Positions 52,739-63,984 of a stretch of 64,000 nt of DNA are shown here, one piece after another. The DNA is from Mikania micrantha (taxonomy: Eukaryota; Streptophyta; Magnoliopsida; Asterales; Asteraceae). The DNA is taken from assembly GCA_009363875.1 (NCBI GenBank), contig CM018697.1:48687484-48751483 (forward strand), read 5' to 3'. Both the position numbers and the translations under genes were made by a program. The notes beneath the pieces were generated by a model. The model searched no databases, was not told the origin of the DNA, and worked only from the letters and a program-made list of their open reading frames with translations. Numbering within the stretch: the stretch's first letter is position 1; every line of letters starts with the position of its first letter.

Positions 52739-53931
52739 TGTGACAACTAGTACCAGATCGTCCGGCAAATCCGTACTGTACGTGTACTTTCAATATTTAC
52801 TACGTGTAAATACTATGTGCTTAACAGTTGTGTGACAACAGGACTATGAAAACAATTAACAGTTGTATGTATTTCAAAGAAAATTGAAATATAATTATAC
52901 AACAACACATGCGAAATAACAAGTTGTGAAAACAAATGAGAAAAACATATCGGTTGCAATCTGATATCCACAAATAACAGGAATCAGATGTTGAGTTTTG
53001 TAGATGTTTATCAAAGCCATATTAACCATTTAACATGTAAAACGCAGCGGAGTTTATATCAAAAACCATTTTGAGTTTAGCTAGTTTATGCATCATATAC
53101 ATTTGATTAAAACCAAAACCCATGAACAAGGATCTTTATATGGAAGAACATAATATCAAAACATTCAAGAACACCATTAAGTACCTCTTAGAGCACGTGA
53201 AGAATGAAGGTAAAGATGATGATTTGAATGCTAAGTCTTCAACCAAGAAAACCTCAAGCTTGTATACCCCAAGCCACCAACAACCACCCTTGAATGCTAG
53301 GATTCAACAACACAAATTTCAGCTTTTAAAACCTCTTGAAGTTGCTGAAAATCTGCTACTTTTTTTTCTGTTTTTGCGGGAAAAACAAGGGAGAAAAGAG
53401 AGAGAGAGATGCTATTGAACTTGAGAGATTAAGGTTATTGCATGGGGCTTGCTTGTATGTGTATATAAGCATCTTTTAAAACATTGGATGTTTATTGCCT
53501 ATGAAAAACCTGTGCTCTCACCAACCTTTGTGTTGACCTTTTACTCGCATGTTTTCTCAGGTAGCTATGGCACGCGCACAAGGATTAGGATGCTAGGCTG
53601 GAGTCGCATGCATCTGCTTATGTGTCTTAGACTATTAAACGTTTGTTAACATTTTGTTATGTTACTTATTGTTTTGTTAAACAACTTTGCGCAAACTACT
53701 ACTCTGTTTCGTTTTGAAAACTGTTTAATCTTATGCTTCCGCAATTTATAATTTTAACGATGTTTTGATAACCTAAACTTCTACTTCCGAAACTCTGATT
53801 TTACAAACTGATTTATCCAAGTAATTGGATGTACGTACACAACCAGACATGTAGGTCTCGCAAGTTGTGCGACCGGAGACTGCGATCCTGCAAGATCAGC
53901 CATTCGTCGCGCCCCCGTCCGGGACGGGAGG
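52739..53931 (+). repeat. Related LTR copy cut by gypsy-2
   Basis: It starts TGTGACAACTAG inside the copia-5 reverse transcriptase. Its end (53760-53931) is nearly identical to the end of the solo LTR at 49128-50954, through CCCGTCCGGGACGGGAG. The last bases are missing or overlap the gypsy-2 LTR end, so gypsy-2 probably inserted into this LTR. The matching right half would lie beyond 64000. Confidence 0.65.
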
Positions 53932-54799
53932 TGTCACACCCCTGCGCCGCGTGCGGAATCCACGGCGCGGTGACGTATGATCAGTTGAATCATGCACAAG
54001 TATTGAATAAGAACAACCACAATGGATTACTACATTTCATAATGTTTAGACAGTTGATTAGTTACAGACGATCTATCTACCAAAAGTAAGACAATTTCAG
54101 ACCCAAAATATAGTTTACAAAATAAGACTCCAAACAAGACAATTAAACATTTAGGATTTAGTGTGTTTCTAATCCATCCTAGCATGTTTCTTCATCTTGT
54201 TCTATCTTAGTATGGTCTCCTTAGTTGTCTCTGAGAATGTCTTAAACCTGATTACCTGAAACACGTGAAAAGTAACTGTCAACTACAGACGTAGTTGGTG
54301 AGAACAATAGGTTTAAGCATTTGTAAACATGAGTATATGATATAAGACATAGGTAAGTTAAAGCATCATAAGATTCACACGGATGAGCTGCAACCCAAAC
54401 TAACATCAAGTAAGAAAATGAGTGTAAACAGTCCAATCACTGTTTGCACATGAGTCAACATATATATATCAAGTCCCAAACCACGTTTGGAGTTAGATAA
54501 TATGTCAACAGTTTTGAATAGACCATATGTAACCGAAATCTGCAGTTAGTTTATAAAACAGATTTAAAAACTAACTGCAGCAATCGGCCTGCCCCAATGT
54601 ATGTGTCCGCTTTCCCTTGTTGTGATCACCCAGTACTAACGCTAATGAATATGATACTTGATGGGTTTATAAGTTTGTTTACAACAAATGACACCATGTT
54701 TTCTGAATCTTACTTTAACCGGATGTGTTAATGTCTTATTGAAAACCTGGATTTAACTCCACGAGTTGAATCCTTTGTTTATGTAACATGAAATGAATC

Positions 54800-54970
54800 T
54801 CTTGATTTGAATACCATGATGTGAACAACTTGACTTGAATACCATGTTTTGAACCAATGAGTTTGAATACCATGTTTTGAACCAATGAGTTTGAATACCA
54901 TGTTTTGAACCACTTGATTTGGATACCATGTTGTGAACCACTTGTTTTGTATACCATGATGTGATGACCT
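54800..54970 (+). repeat. Tandem repeat of about 30 bp in the gypsy-2 LTR
   Basis: The unit is TTGAATACCATGTTTTGAACCAATGAG or a close variant, repeated about six times, with two adjacent copies nearly identical (about 54836-54895). It is translated in no known protein. Confidence 0.8.
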
Positions 54971-55979
54971 TGTGTAATAACAAGGTTTATAACAAAAGAG
55001 TTTGTAAAATCCTTTAAAAGAACATTTGAGTAAAACTGTTATAAGACATTTCAAGAAAACATTATAAAATCCTTTTAGTAATAAGGGTTTAATAGTAAAT
55101 AATTCCTTTAAAACAGTTGGCAATATTCCTTAAACAGTTGAAGAATCACTTGGATTCATAAGATAAACCTGCAATGTTTATGAATGCACATAAACTGTGC
55201 AATGAAACAAGATTGAAATAGTGGTTTTGATCACGTGTTCCACCCCAAAACAGTTATAAAACAGTAAAAGAGGGGCTAAAGTTCTCACCTGTCTGCAGTA
55301 GACTCTGAACTAAAACAGTTAGCAAGTAGCAAACAGGACTTCTAACTTGTTCCTATAACATTGTAATCATACATAAGATATAGGATTTATAATTGTATAA
55401 CTTTGATTCATTGATTGACTTGTGTTCTCTTGAACTTGATTAACACTTGAAAGTTATGTCTTGGATTGATTGATTGATCATGGGTTCAAGAAACTAATGT
55501 GAAATGATCATTGTGCATAATTCTTATGCATAAAATGATATTTGTTCAAGAATTTGATAGCCATTGATTACCATTTGTTGTGAAAAGATGTTCAATTGTT
55601 TTCAAGTCTTGTGATTGTGAATTTATCTTCATGATTGTTATTAAGTTATAACTTAACCAATTCATGATCAATTCACAAGTATTATAAATCGAAGGTCTCA
55701 CATTGGGCCTTAAGCCCATGAAACCATGATGGTCCTTAAACCGAGTCCATGGGCCAATTAGGTTAATGGTGAGCCTAATGGGCTTAGATTAGGCCTAAGA
55801 ATTTAATTGGGCCCACTAATGTGTATGTAACCCACACAAGTTTCTAAGATAATATCGGCTAATTAGACCATAATGAGCCAATTTAACCCTATTGTGCTTA
55901 GTTGAAACCTATGGGCCAAGTGTTAATGAAATTGGGCCTTGAAGAACCGGATTGGGCCGAATAGGTTTGGGCTGCCATC

Positions 55980-56480
55980 TTAGGCAGCGAACCCTTCCTG
56001 TTGGTGGCCTAAGGTTCGGCTACAAGTGATGGTTCGTCCCTACAACCAAATGGTTCGGTGAGGATAAGATGTTCAAGGGTTCGGCCAAGTCATAAGGCTC
56101 ATGATAGTTCGCTGCTAGTGCTGACTGGACAAGGGTTCGCCTAAACCGATGGTTCGTCTGCATGGGCATGATCTAGAGAGTTCGTGGTATGCACAGGGGT
56201 TCGCCACACTGACCAACGAACCATACAAGGTTCGTTTGCAAGCACAGGGTTCGTGGATGTGATTAGGGTTCGCTGTGCATGCCACGAACCATGCAAGGTT
56301 CGTGCATGATCTTCATGTAGGGTTCGTGGGAGAGAGCTGGTTCGACAAGGGTTCGTGATGGCTTGATGATTCGACACAGGTTCGTGAGATCCTTCCTTAA
56401 GGGTTCGGCAGAAGGTTGACGAACCATGCTGGTTCGTGGGGATCCATTAGGGTTCGGCCGGCTGTGAATGCAGGTTTGGC
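55980..56480 (+). repeat. GGTTCG motif cluster in the gypsy-2 LTR
   Basis: The hexamer GGTTCG (often GGGTTCG, followed by T or G) or its complement CGAACC recurs roughly thirty times in 500 bases, at irregular spacing of about 12-25. The flanks lack it. It has no coding meaning in any frame I recognise. Confidence 0.75.
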
Positions 56481-57579
56481 CGCCGAACCTGCTATCATCA
56501 TCATCACCATCATCGATCACTTGTATCCAGCCCTCGATCTAATCTAAACCAGCATCAGGAAATGTTTCTAGGGTCTCGAAAATGAGTGTGGATGACTAGA
56601 TCCGGCTAAGGGTCGGGTTTAAACAAACCCACGTTTGAAAACCCTAAACTCGTGATCTTTCAAGCTTCATTACCTCGCGATTTGCTGGATGGATCTGCGA
56701 AAATCTTGTACTCCCGTGTAGAGAATGTCGAGAGCTTCGCGTGGGTTCGAGAATCACCGAAATCCGTTGAGAAACGAGCGAGATATTCACGTTTGAAGGT
56801 CGGTTTTCTAGAGAGAGAAAGGGTGAACGGTTTTGTAGTGAGAGAAAGTGGTGTAGGTGGAATAAATGAGATAAATGATCTCATTCAAGCTTTTTATAGC
56901 CCGTGTGGTATTCGGGTCCGTTTCGGTCGCTCGGTTCGCGTTTCCGGAACGTAACGCGTAATTTACGCGGTTTTAAATAAAAATAGATGTTAAACTCATT
57001 TAAATGATGAGTTTCAAAATTGTAAAAATATAAAATAATTAATTTAATTATTTTACTCTTCATGTGTTGTCGGATCGTTAAAACATTCACAATTACGTGT
57101 ATACCCGCAATCGCGTACGTTTTCCGATCGTATTAAAAGTTTAAAGTCGTTTAATCGTAATTATAAGTTCAACATTCGTATTATTATGGATCGTCACCCA
57201 CAACTATACTCAGTCTCGCTTACAGATTACGATCTTTGTTGAATTAATTAATTGTTATACTATTCGTCTCAACACTACGCACTAACACTAACCTGTTACA
57301 CCGAACGCAGTATATGTATAGGGCTCACTCTCGCTGCCCACCACTGTTTCGATATAACAAGTTACTGTTCTTGCTTAGTGAAATCGACTGTAAATAGATA
57401 ATACATACTTGTTTTCTGACTACTAAGATCCTGTAACACACAAGCACACATTATGAACATACTGAAACACATTGATGAACTGAACCATGAATAGACACTG
57501 TTCTAATACTGTTTACAACTACATGACTATATGCACAAATGTTACAGTCTCCCCTAGTTAAGGGAATTTCGTCCCGAAA

Positions 57580-58405
57580 TTAACTAGCCGAAGATACTGT
57601 AAAAAGATGAGGGTACTTAAGCTTCATCTGGTCTTCACGTTCCCAGGTGAACTCAGCACCGCGTTTGCCCTCCCATCGCACTTTCACGATCGGGATACGG
57701 CTGCGTTTAAGTTTCTTGACCCCATGATCCATGATCTCAACTGGACGTTCAATGAATTGCATGTTGTTCTGAATCTGTATGTCTTCCAGTGGAATCTGAA
57801 CATCATGATCCGCCAAGCATTTCTTAAGATTTGATACATGAAAAGTATCATGAACATTGCTTAGCTCCACTGGAAGTTTGAGTTTGTAGGCTACGGGACC
57901 AATCCGTTCCAGGATCTCAAAAGGTCCAACGTACCTTGGTGCAAGTTTCCCTTTCTTCCCGAATCGGACAACGCCTTTCCAGGGAGAAACTTTGAGTAAG
58001 ACTCGGTCACCCACTTGAAACTCAAGCGGTTTCCGACGACGATCAGCATAACTCTTCTGCCGATCTCGTGCGGCCTTAAGCCGTGACTGAATGATTGTGA
58101 TCTTGTCTGATGTTTCCTGAATGAGTTCTGGTCCTACGACCTGTGAGTCACCAATCTCGGTCCAACAGACCGGTGATCGGCACTTTCTACCATATAGAGC
58201 TTCGAATGGTGCACATTGAATGCTCGTATGATAGCTATTGTTATATGAAAACTCAATGAGTGGAAGATGAGTGTCCCAACTTCCACCGAAGTCAATGACA
58301 CAAGAACGGAGCATGTCCTCAAGTGTTTGGATAGTCCTCTCACTTTGGCCATCGGTTTGGGGATGATACGCTGTGCTAAGATTAACACGCGTTCCCAAAG
58401 CCTTT
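57580..58405 (-). CDS. gypsy-2 integrase end with chromodomain
   Basis: This continues integrase after the frameshift (NLSTAYHPQTDGQSERTIQT, with the third catalytic acidic residue; SWDTHLPLIEFSYNNSYH). The GPF-type segment follows (KVSPWKGVVRFGKKGKLAPR, then RIGPVAYKLKLP). A C-terminal chromodomain (VEIMDHGVKKLKRSRIPIVK, then FTWEREDQMKLKYPHLF) is followed by a stop. Chromodomain integrases are the defining mark of chromoviruses and bind modified histone tails to guide insertion. Confidence 0.9.
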
Positions 58406-61400
58406 GCAATGATTGCCAAAAGCGAGAAGTGAAGCGACTATCACGATCAGATATGATTGATGTTGGTGTACCATGACGTGCAATGATTTCGTTGATGTAC
58501 AATGTGGATAACTTCTCCATCTTGTAATCCTCTCGGATTGGGAGAAAATGAGCAGATTTGGTGAGTCGATCAACGATCACCCAAATCGAATCGAAACCTC
58601 TCGGAGTTCTCGGCAACTTTGTTATGAAATCCATGGAAATTTGCTCCCATTTCCATTGAGGAATTTCAGGTTGCTGCAGAAGTCCCGAAGGCTTTTGATG
58701 TTCTGCTTTGACCTTTGAACATGTAAGACATTTTCCCACGTACAGTGCTATGTCTTTCTTCATTCCCGGCCACCAGTAAGATGTCCTCAAGTCCTGATAC
58801 ATCTTGTCGGCTCCAGGATGAACTGAGTATCGCGACTTATGAGCCTCATCACAGATGAGTGTGCGCAATTCTTCAGACTTTGGAATCCAGATGCGGCCGT
58901 TGAGATATAACAACCCATCAGCTCGAGGTTCTAGTTTCTTCTCAATGCCACAATCCAAGTCTGTTTTGAGTTGATTATCTGTTACTACTTGTTGTTGTGC
59001 AATACGAATCAAGTCTTTCAAGTTTGGCTGTGTGTTGATCTCCATGGCTCTAACACGAATTGGTTTGACTGGTTCCTTGCGACTAAGAGCATCCGCCACC
59101 ACATTGGCTTTACCCGGGTGGTAACGAATCTCGCAGTCGTAATCAGTTAGAAGCTCAACCCAACGTCGTTGTCTCATGTTGAGCTCTTTCTGATTGAGAA
59201 TGTGTTGAAGGCTCTTGTGGTCTGTATAGATGACACATTTAGTACCGTACAGGTAGTGTCTCCAAATCTTCAGTGCAAAGACCACAGCCCCTAACTCAAG
59301 GTCATGAGTAGTGTAATTCTTCTCGTGAACCTTAAGTTGTCTTGAAGCATAAGCAATGACCTTGTCCCGTTGCATAAGTACACAACCGAGACCAAGGTTT
59401 GAAGCATCACAATAGACAATGAAATCATCACTGCCTTCTGGAAGACTAAGGATAGGGGAATTGCATAACTTCTGTTTAAGAAGTTGAAATGCATCTTCTT
59501 GTTTCTGTCCCCATATAAAAGCTTGACTTTTCTGAGTCAATGTAGTGAGTGGCAAGGCTATCTTAGAGAAGTTTGCAATGAATCTTCTATAATAACCTGC
59601 CAAACCCAGAAATGAACGAATCTCTGTTGGAGTAGATGGAGTAGTCCAGTTCTTAATCGCCTCAATCTTGGCTGGATCTACATGAATTCCATCTTTGTTT
59701 ATGACATGTCCTAAGAAGTGAACCTCCTTTAGCCAAAATTCACACTTTGAGAATTTAGCATAAAGTTGTTCCTTTCTTAGTAGTTCCAAGACTTTCTTCA
59801 AATGATCCTCATGTTCTCGTTCTGACTTGGAATAAATCAGTATATCATCAATAAAGACGATAACAAACTGATCCAAGTAAGGCCTGCAGACTCGATTCAT
59901 CAAGTCCATGAACACTGCGGGTGCATTGGTCAGCCCAAATGGCATAACCACAAACTCATAGTGTCCATATCGAGTCCTAAATGCCGTCTTTGGTATATCC
60001 TCATCATTTACTCTTAACTGATGATACCCGGATCGTAAATCAATCTTAGAGAAGCAAGTTGCTCCCTGCAATTGATCAAATAGATCATCGATCCTAGGTA
60101 GAGGATATCTGTTCTTGATTGTTAACTTGTTCAGCTCACGATAATCTATGCACATACGGAATGAACCGTCTTTCTTTTTGACAAAGAGAACCGGAGCTCC
60201 CCATGGAGAGAAACTCGGTCTTATGAAACCTTTGTCTAAAAGTTCTTGAAGCTGACTAGACAGTTCTTGCATCTCAGACGGTGCTAATCGATACGGTGAC
60301 TTCGCCACTGGGTTTGCTCCAGGGACGAGATCAATTCTAAATTCCACTTGCCGGACTGGTGGTAGTCCAGGCAAGTCTTCTGGAAATACGTCTGGGTAGT
60401 CTCTGATAACCGGTACGTCTCCAACTGCTTTCTTGTCAGGTTTCTTCTCCACCACGTGAGCTAAGAATGCATAATATTTCTTCTTCAGATACTTCCTCGC
60501 CTTGATGCACGATACAATCTTCAATTCGCGGTAGGGTTTCTCACCGTAGACTATCATCGTTTCGCCGGACGGTAGAGGAATTCGAATAAGTTTCTCCGAG
60601 CATACGATTTCAGCATTATTCTTAGATAGCCAATCCATTCCTACTACAACTTCGAAGCTTCCGAGAGTCATAGGAATGAGATCGATAGGGAAAAGATGGT
60701 CATTTAATCTTAGCTCACAAGCATTAATGATGGAATCTACAACTATGGTTTTACCATTTGCTACTTCTACAGTATAGGGAGCAGTAAGTGTGGATAGTTG
60801 CATATTAAGAACAGAAGCAGTATGAGCAGAGATAAAGCTTTTATCAGCACCAGTATCAAATATGATAGGAACATAGTGATTATTGATAAGAAATGTACCC
60901 GTGATGACTGCCGGCTCTTCACGTGCTTCAGCAGCTCCAATAACGAAAGCACGAGCAACAGCAGTATTGTTGTTGAGTTTTGGACACTGGTTTCTGAAGT
61001 GTCCTTCTGCCCCACAATTATAGCAGGCTCTTCCACCTGCAGCAGTAGAAGTTGTGGCAGCAGTTGTTGCAGCAATAAGATGAGCAGATCGACAAGTCGC
61101 TGCAAAGTGTCCCATACACCCACACTTGAGACACTTCTTGCATGGAGTATTGGGCAGATGATGGTACTGGCATTTGGTGCAGAGTGGAAACGAGCCAGTG
61201 TACTGCTTTCTGACATTAGCAGGTTGTGGCATAGCAGTGAGGGGAGTAGCATGAGTAGGTGCAGCCGCAGTCAACGCTGCAAAGTTCTTGATTGTCTTCT
61301 GTTTCTTCTTCTTGGGATGGTGCTGTTCAGGCTTCTTGCCTTCTTCAATCTGTGCTCTCTTGAATCCCTTTCGGGTGAGCACTCCAGACTTCACATACTC

Positions 61401-62129
61401 TTCAGTAAGAGTAGCACCAAGTTGAATCGCCGCCTCTAGAGTAGTAGGGTTATTACCCATGACAGTTCCTCTAACAACCAGAGGCAACCCTTCAATGTAT
61501 TTCTCTATCCTGCGGGATAGAGGAGTAACCAGATGTGGTACCAAAATGCACAACTCATGAAAACGAGTTGTATACTTGGCATTTTCGCCACTATCCTGCA
61601 CCAGATTCCACATCTCCACCTCCAGTTTCTTTAGCTCGTGACGTGGACAAAACTTTTCCACCAGTAAGTTCTTGAATCCATTCCATGGTAAGGCTAGAGC
61701 GACTTCACGTCCCCTGGTGTTCTTCTCAGAGTTCCACCAGGTGAGCGCTCCCTTATGAAAAGCACTTGAGGCCATCTTGACCTTTAGATTTTCAGGGCAT
61801 CCAGTGAAGTCGAGAACGTCTTCGATGCTTTCCAGCCACTGCAGTAGGCCGGTTGCTCCCTCAGTACCAGAGTACTTGGGAGGTTTAGCATCGTTGAACT
61901 GCTTGAAAATAAAGTTAGCAGTTCCAGCGTTTGTGGCATTTGAGTTGTGTGCAGAATCACCGGTACTTCCCCGAAGATTCTGGGTAATATCAGTGACCAT
62001 GCCCGGGATCACATCCCTCATGTGAACAGCGATAGCTCGAGCAATCTTGTTAATTTCATCATCATTACCGCTTGTCGAACCCCCAGCATTTGGGTCTCGT
62101 CGAGGAGGCATTCTACGAATAGAAGCCAC
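58134..62129 (-). CDS. gypsy-2 gag-pol polyprotein (gag, protease, RT, RNase H, integrase)
   Basis: This open frame begins MASIRRMPPRRDPNAGG. Gag occupies residues about 60-250 and two CCHC-type knuckles lie at about 333-346 and 369-382 (CYNCGAEGHFRNQC). The protease site DTGADKSF is at about 425 and the pre-RT linker DLPGLPPVRQVEF at about 590. Reverse transcriptase has MCIDYRELNKLTIKNRY, SKIDLRSGYHQL and the catalytic FIDDILIYS. RNase H has YCDASNLGLGCVLMQ and YTDHKSLQHIL. Integrase has the H-H-C-C domain and SIISDRDSRFTSRFW. The true frame is lost at 58401-58406, in a short A run (minus strand), so the last 90 or so residues of this frame are artefact. All visible catalytic aspartates are present. 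Confidence 0.92.
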   Translation of the reverse strand: MASIRRMPPRRDPNAGGSTSGNDDEINKIARAIAVHMRDVIPGMVTDITQNLRGSTGDSAHNSNATNAGTANFIFKQFNDAKPPKYSGTEGATGLLQWLESIEDVLDFTGCPENLKVKMASSAFHKGALTWWNSEKNTRGREVALALPWNGFKNLLVEKFCPRHELKKLEVEMWNLVQDSGENAKYTTRFHELCILVPHLVTPLSRRIEKYIEGLPLVVRGTVMGNNPTTLEAAIQLGATLTEEYVKSGVLTRKGFKRAQIEEGKKPEQHHPKKKKQKTIKNFAALTAAAPTHATPLTAMPQPANVRKQYTGSFPLCTKCQYHHLPNTPCKKCLKCGCMGHFAATCRSAHLIAATTAATTSTAAGGRACYNCGAEGHFRNQCPKLNNNTAVARAFVIGAAEAREEPAVITGTFLINNHYVPIIFDTGADKSFISAHTASVLNMQLSTLTAPYTVEVANGKTIVVDSIINACELRLNDHLFPIDLIPMTLGSFEVVVGMDWLSKNNAEIVCSEKLIRIPLPSGETMIVYGEKPYRELKIVSCIKARKYLKKKYYAFLAHVVEKKPDKKAVGDVPVIRDYPDVFPEDLPGLPPVRQVEFRIDLVPGANPVAKSPYRLAPSEMQELSSQLQELLDKGFIRPSFSPWGAPVLFVKKKDGSFRMCIDYRELNKLTIKNRYPLPRIDDLFDQLQGATCFSKIDLRSGYHQLRVNDEDIPKTAFRTRYGHYEFVVMPFGLTNAPAVFMDLMNRVCRPYLDQFVIVFIDDILIYSKSEREHEDHLKKVLELLRKEQLYAKFSKCEFWLKEVHFLGHVINKDGIHVDPAKIEAIKNWTTPSTPTEIRSFLGLAGYYRRFIANFSKIALPLTTLTQKSQAFIWGQKQEDAFQLLKQKLCNSPILSLPEGSDDFIVYCDASNLGLGCVLMQRDKVIAYASRQLKVHEKNYTTHDLELGAVVFALKIWRHYLYGTKCVIYTDHKSLQHILNQKELNMRQRRWVELLTDYDCEIRYHPGKANVVADALSRKEPVKPIRVRAMEINTQPNLKDLIRIAQQQVVTDNQLKTDLDCGIEKKLEPRADGLLYLNGRIWIPKSEELRTLICDEAHKSRYSVHPGADKMYQDLRTSYWWPGMKKDIALYVGKCLTCSKVKAEHQKPSGLLQQPEIPQWKWEQISMDFITKLPRTPRGFDSIWVIVDRLTKSAHFLPIREDYKMEKLSTLYINEIIARHGTPTSIISDRDSRFTSRFWQSLQRLWERVLILAQRIIPKPMAKVRGLSKHLRTCSVLVSLTSVEVGTLIFHSLSFHITIAIIRAFNVHHSKLYMVESADHRSVGPRLVTHRS

Positions 62130-63219
62130 AAGCAGGTCAGTAATGAGAATGGATACAATTGAATTTTCATGATAAGGTCAGTAATATATCCATACTACTA
62201 GTATTATCATTCAATTGTAATATGATCCAGTACACGTATAAGTTATCAACTTATTTGTATACTTATCATGTGAATATGTACGATGTCTCATGATCTCTCC
62301 ACCAAACCTACACACTGACACTTTCCCGATATACCGAAAATAGTATATATATAGGGCTCACTCTCGCTGCCCACCACCGTTTCGGTATACCACGATCATG
62401 CCCTTGCTAGCATTTGGCAACACGTTTGTACTGAGTTCCATGTGTTTTCCATTGATTAAGAATCCCATGATCTTTGATTAACTTGAACTATGATTGATTC
62501 CATGATTGAACTATGATTATGTTATGCGTGCACCTTCTAACAATCGTTAACATGTAGAACTAAATCATACGTGTGTTCTACACTTTCCCGTTAACCTATG
62601 TTAGCAAGTACCAATGATGTAATCACTTAAGAATTTCACTTAAGGTTTACATTTATGATATGTTCACAACTTGGTTGATTCACCATAATGTCTGGTTCAT
62701 CCAAGTTTGAATTTCATTATGATTTGATTCACCAATGATTGTTTCCCAAATGATTGTATCCCATGTGTTTTGACTAATGTTCCATGTGTCCAGTTGATCC
62801 CGAATCCTCACTCCAAATACAAACGCCGGATTCCCCCTAACATACTGAAATAAGCTTATATATAGGGTAAGCTCTCACCGACCCACCACTTACCTCAACA
62901 CGTCAGCGTTAACCCGTCGTCTATATTTGGGGCTAAGATTCCAACTGTTGATTGATTATGATTGTCTCATGATTTCTCTTGTTCCTTGATTCTGTTTATG
63001 ATTGTGTAAACCATGGTCCTTAATTTACTAGAAACTAAGACCCTAGGTTTATGTATATGTGTCCTAGGTTAATCAACCTAGTTTCCCAATACTTACAGTA
63101 CTGAGCATAATGATTTCCTGTGAGAACTTCAACTAAAGAATACTGTTACACAGATTCTAAGTTATAAAGTTCCTATGATAATGAACACCTGATAATGATA
63201 ACAATGATAACAATGACAA

Positions 63220-63740
63220 GGATTTCAAATCTAAGTTCTAAGTTAATAGACCTCAACCTTTGAATTCCTATAGTGATATGACAAGGATCTCAAATCCAAG
63301 TTCTAAGTTAATAGATCTTGATCTTTGAATCCTATAATGAATATGACAAGGATCTCAAATCCAAGTTCTAAATTAATAGATCTTGACCTTTGAACCCTAT
63401 AATGAATATGACAAGGATCTCAAATCCAAGTTCTAAATTAATAGATCTTGACCTTTGAATCCTATAATGAATATGACAAGGACTTTAGATCAAAGATAAC
63501 CATCTTTGCCTCTAAATCCCATAATGAATATGACAAGGATCTTAGATCAAAGATACTAAATTAATAGATCTTTGCCTCTAAATCCCATAATGAATATGAC
63601 AAGAAATTCATATCAAAGATACTGAAACTACAGATCTTTGCCTCTGAATTTCTATAATGATCTCTGTGTGAGAATTTCAGATCAAGGATACTAAGAATAC
63701 AGATCCTTGCCTCTGAAATCCTTAAATGCATATGTGTGAG
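63220..63740 (+). repeat. About 60-bp tandem repeat array in the gypsy-2 leader
   Basis: Eight or so units carry AATGAATATGACAAGGATCT, then CAAATCCAAGTTCTAAATTA (or AGATCAAAGATACTAAATTA) and ATAGATCTTGACCTTTGAAT. Neighbouring units in 63270-63480 are nearly identical, and those towards 63740 have diverged. Unit length is about 58-65 bases. Confidence 0.85.
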
Positions 63741-63970
63741 AATTTAATTCGGTTTCTAAAATTATAGAAGTCCGATTCAAATTCTTTGACTCGATGTCTA
63801 ATCTTAGAAAAATGTCCCTAAGATCTTTCAAGCTTATTGTAGACTTAATGCTCACTTAAGTTACTTAGATCCTAAGTATCCTCAAGCCTATAGCACTTAG
63901 TCCTATTGGGTAGCTTAGGTTATAGTCTAGGTCATTTAACATTGGGTTTTTCCTAGTTCTCTACAACCTT

Positions 63971-63984
63971 GGCTCTGATACCAA
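63971..63984 (-). other. gypsy-2 primer binding site
   Basis: On the minus strand TTGGTATCAGAGCC, complementary to the 3' end of initiator-Met tRNA, lies two bases inside the 5' LTR end (GTGTGACA). Confidence 0.85.

Larger units (their letters stand above)
53932..57546 (-). repeat. 3' LTR of gypsy-2 (about 3.6 kb)
   Basis: On the minus strand it starts TGTAACATTTGTGC after the polypurine tract and ends GGGTGTGACA, the same terminal bases as the gypsy-1 LTR. It contains a tandem array near 54800-54970, a GGTTCG-rich block near 55980-56480 and a TATA-containing module near 57290-57360. LTRs over 3 kb are usual for Tekay/Del-type chromoviruses. Confidence 0.85.

Noticed and set aside
60798..61439. 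Long plus-strand frame (213 aa) over the gypsy-2 gag region
   Set aside because: It is the antisense shadow of gag and its zinc knuckles; it resembles no protein and has low-complexity Ser-rich wording.
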